From NCBI GenBank assembly GCA_002293045.1, contig DBCM01000020.1, forward strand, positions 753 through 41,066: a stretch of DNA of 40,314 nt, read 5' to 3'. Position 1 is the stretch's first letter; each line of letters starts with the position of its first letter. The stretch comes from Flavobacteriales bacterium UBA958 (GTDB lineage Bacteria; Bacteroidota; Bacteroidia; Flavobacteriales_D; Crocinitomicaceae). A program made the translations under genes and the position numbers. Positions 34,737-40,314 of the stretch are shown here, piece after piece. The notes under the pieces were generated by a model. It did no database searches. It was given only the letters and a program-made list of their open reading frames with translations, and was not told the DNA's origin.

Positions 34737-36120
34737 GGATTTCTTGAATCGCTGTGTTGTCGAACGTGATTTCATTGGAACCATATTCGTTGGGGCTTCC
34801 TGTGGCGGAAGGCTGGAACATATGATTTAATCTGTCAAGGGCTTTGATTTCTTTGATTTTCCCAGGACCCGGATTGCAATAGCTAGCAATTGCGTCCAAA
34901 TTCATTGGAGCTGGAACCTGTAAATCTGTGGTGCCATTTAACGCAAGGTAATGACAGTTGATGTTCTTCAAATCAACCATGGGGTTGTAATTTAAAAAAT
35001 AAATCATCCAAGGATTTACATAGGCATCAAGATTCATCTTAACCCAAGCTGCTCGGTCTGTTATCCCATTTTCACGAAGCTCTTTTTTATGTATTGATTT
35101 GGCATATTTGGTTAAAAAGACTTCCGCTTTTCTCTCTACAACATGTATGGAGTCTAAGGTTAACAACGGATAAAACGATTCGGAGAAGGCTCGGATTTGT
35201 TTCAGTTCTTTTTTAGAAGCACCCACGGCCTTTGATATTAATACTTGTTGTTCTATTAGGAGCGTCGAACCCAACACGCCAGGGCCGGCTAAGGAAATTA
35301 CCCCATATACTTCCGGATGTTTGGCGGCCACCATGTTCGCAATCATTCCCCCCTCGCTGTGTCCCATAAGTATGATTTTTTGGGTATCGATGTACGGAAG
35401 TGTTTTTACAAACGCGATAGCAGCTTCAATGTCTGTGGCAAAGTCTGCGGAAGTTGCTCCGTTAAAAACGCCCTCAGATTTACCGGTTCCACGGTCGTCC
35501 ATGCGCAATACCCCATAACCAGATAGGGTCAACCGATCGGCTAAAACAAGGAACGGACGATGCCCAAGAATCTCTTCGTTTCGGTCCTGTGGTCCACTTC
35601 CAGTAATTAAAATCACACAGGGAATGTTATCAGGTTCGTACGTATGTACGGGATGAGTTAAGGTACCGCTTAATGCAAAATTTCCAACGGGCTGATGAAT
35701 GCTAACGTCCTCTTGCAAATAGGGCACGGGTTCTTTTGGATCTTGCAGTTTTTTTGTTTCTAGCTGAGGGCCTTCTTGTTGATTAAAGCTAAGGTCGGCA
35801 GTGAACATGCCTTGTTTAAACTTACCACGGATAACCATAGAATTGTTTAATTCTCCTTCATAGGAGGCTTGTAGTTTGTCTATGGTAAAATGCAGGTGCT
35901 TGCCATTCACAGAAACGCTGGACATCGGGATGCCATTGGCTTGTTGTTTCGGACTATCTAAGGTTCCTTTCCAAATTCCCGCACTATCAGTAAGGTGCAA
36001 TACAAGGGGGAGTTTCTGACCCATTGCATCTAAGCTGCCGTACCAATTTCCGGATAGCGATTGTCCAAAAACAACAGCATTACAAATTCCAAAAAGAACG
36101 AGTAAACTATAACGCGTCAT
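34708..36120 (-). CDS. Secreted alpha/beta hydrolase
   Basis: The 470-residue protein has a signal peptide (MTRYSLLVLFGICNAVVFGQ), an N-terminal beta domain (about 20-130, SGNWYGSLDAMGQKLPLVLH) and an alpha/beta hydrolase domain with the oxyanion region LITGSGPQDRNEE, nucleophile S255 in GHSEGGM, an Asp in GTTDLQVP and a His in LNHMF. This two-part layout is common among Bacteroidota serine hydrolases annotated as esterases or dipeptidyl-peptidase relatives. Substrate is unknown. It overlaps the upstream thioesterase gene by 14 bases, so the two are likely co-transcribed. Confidence 0.88.
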   Translation of the reverse strand: MTRYSLLVLFGICNAVVFGQSLSGNWYGSLDAMGQKLPLVLHLTDSAGIWKGTLDSPKQQANGIPMSSVSVNGKHLHFTIDKLQASYEGELNNSMVIRGKFKQGMFTADLSFNQQEGPQLETKKLQDPKEPVPYLQEDVSIHQPVGNFALSGTLTHPVHTYEPDNIPCVILITGSGPQDRNEEILGHRPFLVLADRLTLSGYGVLRMDDRGTGKSEGVFNGATSADFATDIEAAIAFVKTLPYIDTQKIILMGHSEGGMIANMVAAKHPEVYGVISLAGPGVLGSTLLIEQQVLISKAVGASKKELKQIRAFSESFYPLLTLDSIHVVERKAEVFLTKYAKSIHKKELRENGITDRAAWVKMNLDAYVNPWMIYFLNYNPMVDLKNINCHYLALNGTTDLQVPAPMNLDAIASYCNPGPGKIKEIKALDRLNHMFQPSATGSPNEYGSNEITFDNTAIQEILIFLERITQ

Positions 36121-36628
36121 CTAAAAATAGTTTTTTGATTTCAACCGCCTCTGAAGGCTTCATTTTTCCCGCGAGGATTAAATTCAACTCACGTCGTCTG
36201 AGCGCACCATGGAAACGCTCAATTTCTTCTTCGGTTTCTGGACTTAGTTCAGGCACTTGAATCGGTCCGCCATTCTGGTCTACTGCAACAAAAGTGTAAA
36301 TGGCTTGATTGCATTTCTCTCGTACACCGGTCACTGGATCTTCCACAAAGACATCAACAAACACTTCCATGCTGCTGCTAAACGCTCTAGAAACCTTAGC
36401 TTCCAGGGTTACAATAGATGATTGAGGTATTGGACGCTTGAACGAAACATTATTAACTGAAGCGGTAACCACAACGCGTTTGCAATGGCGGTGTGCGGAA
36501 ACACTTGCAATTACATCCATCCAGGCCAATAACTGACCACCAAATAAATTACCGAGGGTGTTCGTATCATTTGGAAGTACAACATAGGTCGTGATTGAAA
36601 TGGATTCTTTGGCGGTTTTTGATTTCAT
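36107..36628 (-). CDS. Acyl-CoA thioesterase (hotdog fold)
   Basis: The 173-residue protein hydrolyses acyl-CoA. It matches the YciA/BACH group: LPNDTNTLGNLFGGQLLAWMD with N23 and the catalytic-position D38, followed by VVTASVNNVSFKRPI. The C-terminus is a helix rich in Glu and Arg (from about 135). No signal peptide is present, so it is cytoplasmic, unlike the secreted hydrolase that follows it. It is divergent from the M43 protease across 90 bases, where a dyad at 36641-36657 could be an operator. Confidence 0.92.
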   Translation of the reverse strand: MKSKTAKESISITTYVVLPNDTNTLGNLFGGQLLAWMDVIASVSAHRHCKRVVVTASVNNVSFKRPIPQSSIVTLEAKVSRAFSSSMEVFVDVFVEDPVTGVREKCNQAIYTFVAVDQNGGPIQVPELSPETEEEIERFHGALRRRELNLILAGKMKPSEAVEIKKLFLDDAL

Positions 36629-36632
36629 GAGG

Positions 36633-36640
36633 TAAAGATA
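36633..36640 (-). promoter_or_regulatory. Possible -7 element for the thioesterase
   Basis: The minus strand reads TATCTTTA, one mismatch from TAnnTTTG, only four bases before the ATG at 36628. If used, the transcript would be leaderless or nearly so. No -33 element was found; the call is weak. Confidence 0.25.
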
Positions 36641-36657
36641 GTTAAATGAACTTTAAC
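36641..36657. promoter_or_regulatory. Dyad in the divergent thioesterase/M43 region
   Basis: GTTAAA (36641-36646), five bases, then TTTAAC (36652-36657) is a perfect 6-5-6 inverted repeat between the two divergent starts. It has the size of a repressor half-site pair, but six-base AT-rich dyads also arise by chance. Confidence 0.25.
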
Positions 36658-36669
36658 ACCCCTTTCGCG

Positions 36670-36700
36670 TTTGACTTGAAAGAATAAAATCGTATTTTAG
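36670..36700 (+). promoter_or_regulatory. Promoter for the M43 protease
   Basis: TTTG (36670-36673), 19 bases, then TATTTTAG (36693-36700) matches the Bacteroidota pattern with one mismatch in the -7 element. It ends 18 bases before the ATG at 36719. Confidence 0.5.
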
Positions 36701-36718
36701 CACGGAAAAACTAGAAAC

Positions 36719-38881
36719 ATGAAGCACCTGTACACCTTATTCGCTGCGTTTTTTGTATTAAGCATAAGCGCTCAAGTGAAAACAAAAAACTCCTTTGACC
36801 CAAGTAATTCCCGAGAAGGTGAAACGGTAGAATATTGCCATCAACACAAAAAAATGGCCGCTTTGATGCAGAATCCAGAATATCAGTATCACCGCATGAT
36901 GGATTCCCTGGAAGAAATACAGCTTGCTAAAAAGCCAATTCAAAAGGCAACTATATATAAAATTCCGGTGGTTTTTCACGTGTTGCATAACAACGGTGTG
37001 GAGAATATTTCCGACGAGCAAATCTATGACGCCATTGAAAAAATGAACCGAGACTATCGACTGCTAAACTTAGACGCCAATAATGTCCATGCTGAATTTC
37101 AAGGAATGCCAGCAGACATTGAGGTTGAATTTTTGTTAGCTACTAAAGCACCGAACGGCCAATGTTTTAAGGGGATTACACGAACGCTTTCTCCTATGAG
37201 TTATCAGGGGGATGATGGTGGGGATCAAGTAGCGGCCATCATTGCTGGAAATGATGTGTTTAACGGTACATGGCCGGGAAACAAGTATCTTAATGTGTTT
37301 GTTTGTGGAGATATTGGTGGTGCCGCTGGATACACCACAAAACCATCCGGATGGTCAGCAACGCAAATGACTAATGGCATTTGGATCTTACATGATTATG
37401 TAGGCTCAATAGGTACCAGTTCAATCGGTTCAAGCCGCACCATGACCCACGAGGTAGGTCATTGGTTGAACTTGGATCATACGTGGGGTCCTAACAATAA
37501 TCCAGGAACTGCTTCCAGTTGTTCAACGGACGACAATGTACAAGATACACCGAATTGCATTGGTGTACAGGCGTGCATTATGAGCTCAAACACCTGTAAT
37601 TCAGACAACGCCTATTGGGGTTTTGATATCCGCGACAATGTCGAAAACTACATGGATTATTCCTATTGCTCCAAAATGTTCACCCAGGGTCAGAAGACAC
37701 GCATGAGAACGGCTTTGCAAAGCAACAATACGGGAAGAGCCAATGTGGTTTCTCAGGCAAATTTAACTGCGGTAGGAGCAGGAATTACCCCTTATTTGTG
37801 TAAGGCGGATTTCTCATCTACGCGCACTACCATTTGCGTTGGGGACACACTCCAATTTGCTGATGAATCCTATAATTTAGTGAACGGGTGGAATTGGACG
37901 TTTGCCGGGGGTACTCCTGCAACTTCTTCGGTTCAAGACCCCACCGTTTCCTACAACACACCGGGTGTTTACAACGTTTCATTAACAGCAACAGACGGTG
38001 GGACTTCAGACTCTGAAGTGAAAAATAATTTCATTCGTGTGTTACCTGCGCCAGCAAGTCTTCCGTTTTGGGAGGGATTTGAATCGTATGCTTCCTTGAA
38101 TAACCTGATCAATTGGGAAGTGATTAACCAAGAGAATAACAATACATTCACTATTGAAAACACCACCGGTTACTCCGGAAACCAATGTGCGAAATTGGTG
38201 AATTTTGGTCAAGCAGCCTCCAATGTTGATGAGTTAATCAGTTCTCCCATCGATTTGTCGGTGGTTCCAGCAAATGGAACAGTTACCCTAAGTTTCCGTT
38301 ACTCGTACAGGAAAAAATTAGCAGCAGACTACGAATACCTCAAGGTATTTATCACAGGAGACTGTGGGGAAAGTTGGGTGCAGCGTAAAACCTTAGGCGG
38401 TTCTCAGTTGAGTTCAGTGGCAGTGGCTAGCGCATGGAAACCAGCAACCCAGGCAGATTGGGCTACGGTACACATGACGAATGTCACCAGTAACTATTTC
38501 GAGCAAAACTTCCGTGTGAAATTCCGATTCGAAGGGGAAGGGGGAAATAACTTTTATTTAGACGACATCAATCTTTACAGCGGTTCACCGTCCAATACAA
38601 TAGTGTTAGGGGTTAATGAAGACCAAAACCTAAGCAACATTTCCTTGTTTCCAAATCCGGTTCAAAATGAACTGTTGATCACCTATACTGCTACTTCTGC
38701 CTCGGAGCTTACTGCAACAATTGTGGATATGGCAGGAAAACAGGTACAAGCCCATCGCATCCAGTCTAATTCGGGTCAGAATATCATCATGATGGACACG
38801 AAAGAACTTGCTGCAGGGAAATATACCCTGTTACTATTGGGAAATAATGGAAAAACAACGCTTCCATTTATAAAGTACTAA
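36719..38881 (+). CDS. Secreted M43 metalloprotease with PKD and T9SS domains
   Basis: The 720-residue protein has a signal peptide (MKHLYTLFAAFFVLSISAQ), a propeptide region, and an M43 (pappalysin/cytophagalysin) zinc domain with HEVGHWLNLDH (H244, E245, H248, H254) and Met-turn M312 in NYMDYSYC. The usual Gly of HExxHxxGxxH is Asn here. A PKD domain (about 360-445), a MAM/jelly-roll-like beta domain (about 450-625) and a type A T9SS sorting domain (about 639-720, SLFPNPVQNELLI ... GKYTLLLLG) follow. It is predicted to leave the cell through the type IX system and digest extracellular protein. The stop overlaps uvrC by four bases. Confidence 0.94.
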   Translation: MKHLYTLFAAFFVLSISAQVKTKNSFDPSNSREGETVEYCHQHKKMAALMQNPEYQYHRMMDSLEEIQLAKKPIQKATIYKIPVVFHVLHNNGVENISDEQIYDAIEKMNRDYRLLNLDANNVHAEFQGMPADIEVEFLLATKAPNGQCFKGITRTLSPMSYQGDDGGDQVAAIIAGNDVFNGTWPGNKYLNVFVCGDIGGAAGYTTKPSGWSATQMTNGIWILHDYVGSIGTSSIGSSRTMTHEVGHWLNLDHTWGPNNNPGTASSCSTDDNVQDTPNCIGVQACIMSSNTCNSDNAYWGFDIRDNVENYMDYSYCSKMFTQGQKTRMRTALQSNNTGRANVVSQANLTAVGAGITPYLCKADFSSTRTTICVGDTLQFADESYNLVNGWNWTFAGGTPATSSVQDPTVSYNTPGVYNVSLTATDGGTSDSEVKNNFIRVLPAPASLPFWEGFESYASLNNLINWEVINQENNNTFTIENTTGYSGNQCAKLVNFGQAASNVDELISSPIDLSVVPANGTVTLSFRYSYRKKLAADYEYLKVFITGDCGESWVQRKTLGGSQLSSVAVASAWKPATQADWATVHMTNVTSNYFEQNFRVKFRFEGEGGNNFYLDDINLYSGSPSNTIVLGVNEDQNLSNISLFPNPVQNELLITYTATSASELTATIVDMAGKQVQAHRIQSNSGQNIIMMDTKELAAGKYTLLLLGNNGKTTLPFIKY

Positions 38882-40314
38882 TTCAAGTAGTCCCTTATTT
38901 TTTTTGCTAAGGCTTTTCCGAGCTTTTGGTCCTGTTCGTCGATGCTGGCCTTTTTAAATTGTTTAAGGCTTGGAAAATGCATTTGAATTTTTTCGCGAGA
39001 TTTGTCGCCAATGCCCGGAATTTCATTGAATTCAGAGACTAAAAAGGAGTTGCTCCGTTTATTTCGGTGATGCGTTATTCCGAAACGGTGGGCTTCGTTT
39101 CGGATGTGCTGAAGTAAAAGGAGTCCTGGATTGTTTCGATCTAAAAGGATGGGATAAGTATCCCCTGGGAAAAAGACTTCTTCAAGTTTTTTTGCTAAGC
39201 CAATTACAGGAATGTTACCCCTTAGATTTAAGGATTCCAGCGCCTCGATAGCGGCAGAGAGCTGCCCTTTCCCACCATCAATCACAATAAGGTCGGGTAA
39301 GTCTCGGTCTTCTTCCAACATGCGTTTATACCGCCGATGAACGATTTCTTTCATGGAAGCAAAGTCATCCGGACCAACCACCGTTTTTATATTAAAGTGC
39401 CGGTATTCGGAGGCGGAGGGTAATCCATTCTTAAATACCACGCATGCAGCAACAGCGTTGGTTCCTTGAAAATTAGAATTATCGAAACACTCTATATGAA
39501 TGGGCGGGGCAGGTAAGCGCAACCCGAGTTGTAGCTGTGCAATGCGTTCACGAACATTCACTACAGTTTTAGGGGCCTCTGTTTGATTGGTTCGGTGTTT
39601 TATGTTTTTTAGTGAAAACGTTACCAATTCCATTTTTTCACCGCGAAGGGGCTTACTAAAATGAAAACCGGGAAGGTCATTCGTGATGTCGATATTACTT
39701 ATAATTTCATGCTCTTGGCTATTGAAACCCATATGAAGTTGATGCCAAATGATTTTAGCAAGATCATCCATGGTTTCATTGATGGGAAGAGTTACTTGAT
39801 CGGATACGGAGAAATCTACGCGCCCTTCTCGAACCCATAGATAATTGTAATAAACCAAGTTAGCCTCTTGTGAAAGGGTTAATACATCGCAGTTTATTTT
39901 TGGATTATTTACCATCACGGATTTTGCGTGGTATCCTTCAAGTGCTTCCAATTTCGTCTTTACTACCTGTGCTTGCTCAAAAGCCAAGTTACTTACATGT
40001 TCGCTCATTTGCCGTTTAAGCGCTTGAATCAAGGTAAAGGTCTTCCCCTTAAGAAGCATGCGGATTTCTGCGATATACCCCTCGTAAAGTTCATTAAGCG
40101 ACGCATTAATGCACGGACCATCACAGCGTTTCAAATGATATTCCAAGCATACTTTGTATTGTTTGCGTTCAATGGCTTCCACTGATAAATCTAAGGAACA
40201 GGTCCGAATCGGATATAACTCGTGGATAATATCCAAAAGCTGCCTATGGATTCTACCCTTTGGATAAGGCCCAAAGTACTCATCTTTATTTGCATAACGT
40301 GTGCGCGTGATAAA
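38878..40314 (-). CDS. uvrC: UvrABC excinuclease subunit C (N-terminus beyond window)
   Basis: UvrC makes both incisions around a DNA lesion held by UvrB. The frame stays open to the last base (40314), starting there at ITRTRYANKDEYFGPYPKG, so the GIY-YIG nuclease core lies outside the window; 478 of about 600 residues are seen. A four-cysteine cluster (RTC, KVC, RC, GPC), the UVR UvrB-binding helix pair, the RNase H-like second nuclease domain (CFDNSNFQGT, VIDGGKGQLSAA) and the C-terminal helix-hairpin-helix (EIPGIGDKSREKI) are present. A TTG at 40236 is not the true start. It is cut by the window edge, not broken. Confidence 0.97.
   Translation of the reverse strand, partial: FITRTRYANKDEYFGPYPKGRIHRQLLDIIHELYPIRTCSLDLSVEAIERKQYKVCLEYHLKRCDGPCINASLNELYEGYIAEIRMLLKGKTFTLIQALKRQMSEHVSNLAFEQAQVVKTKLEALEGYHAKSVMVNNPKINCDVLTLSQEANLVYYNYLWVREGRVDFSVSDQVTLPINETMDDLAKIIWHQLHMGFNSQEHEIISNIDITNDLPGFHFSKPLRGEKMELVTFSLKNIKHRTNQTEAPKTVVNVRERIAQLQLGLRLPAPPIHIECFDNSNFQGTNAVAACVVFKNGLPSASEYRHFNIKTVVGPDDFASMKEIVHRRYKRMLEEDRDLPDLIVIDGGKGQLSAAIEALESLNLRGNIPVIGLAKKLEEVFFPGDTYPILLDRNNPGLLLLQHIRNEAHRFGITHHRNKRSNSFLVSEFNEIPGIGDKSREKIQMHFPSLKQFKKASIDEQDQKLGKALAKKIRDYLN

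Noticed and set aside
1..40314. Mobile elements, CRISPR arrays, tRNA/rRNA genes, defence systems
   Set aside because: No transposase, integrase, repeat array, cloverleaf or toxin-antitoxin pair was recognised; spaces between genes are too short to hide most of these.

Overview
This 40.3 kb window is a dense run of chromosomal genes from a Bacteroidota bacterium, most likely of the class Flavobacteriia. The evidence is: two secreted proteins with C-terminal sorting domains of the type IX secretion system (one type B at 6366..8819, one type A at 36719..38881); a GldA-type gliding-motility ABC ATPase; signal peptides ending in a Gln-rich cleavage region; almost no Shine-Dalgarno sites; and repeated Bacteroidota promoter elements (TTTG followed by TAnnTTTG). 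Crocinitomicaceae-like relatives fit the gene set, but this is a guess. No tRNA, rRNA, CRISPR array, insertion sequence, integrase or phage gene was seen. No gene-free stretch exceeds about 161 bases, so the window reads as compact core genome, not an island.

Layout. 1-4.0 kb (minus): recA (cut by the left edge), the peroxiredoxin bcp and a large M1 aminopeptidase lipoprotein. 4.1-6.3 kb: pgk and gap, two consecutive glycolytic enzymes in convergent orientation sharing stop-codon bases. 6.4-9.2 kb (minus): a T9SS cargo protein with CUB-like and P domains, and a small secreted protein. 9.4-16.7 kb (plus): a transketolase split into N and C subunits with a secreted von Willebrand A protein between them, then an envelope O-acyl-transfer set (MBOAT, DHHW protein, SGNH hydrolase with LysM). 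16.9-18.0 kb: queA.

18.0-25.8 kb (minus): a DUF3108 protein, then tyrS, gldA, an O-antigen ligase/polymerase-like protein, an S41 processing protease, rnpA and xseA, packed with spacings of -16 to +21 bases. 25.9-27.5 kb (plus): prs and ctc, closed by a strong UUCG terminator. 27.5-29.1 kb: an ALDH7-like aldehyde dehydrogenase. 29.1-34.7 kb (plus): a tight five-gene run of PfkB sugar kinase, DUF349 protein, membrane protein, REC-PAS-histidine kinase and GT9 glycosyltransferase. 34.7-36.6 kb (minus): an alpha/beta hydrolase and an acyl-CoA thioesterase. 36.7-38.9 kb (plus): an M43 metalloprotease with PKD and T9SS domains. 38.9 kb to the right edge (minus): uvrC, lacking its N-terminus.

Themes. 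DNA repair (recA, xseA, uvrC), central carbon (pgk, gap, transketolase, prs) and envelope/secretion genes alternate. Most promoter candidates sit only 12-29 bases before the start codon, implying very short leaders. All four convergent gene pairs overlap at their 3' ends. The best candidates for something unusual are the vWA gene inside the split transketolase operon, the MBOAT-DHHW-SGNH/LysM set that follows it, and a perfect dyad upstream of recA. Nothing here can be called a new defence or mobile system.
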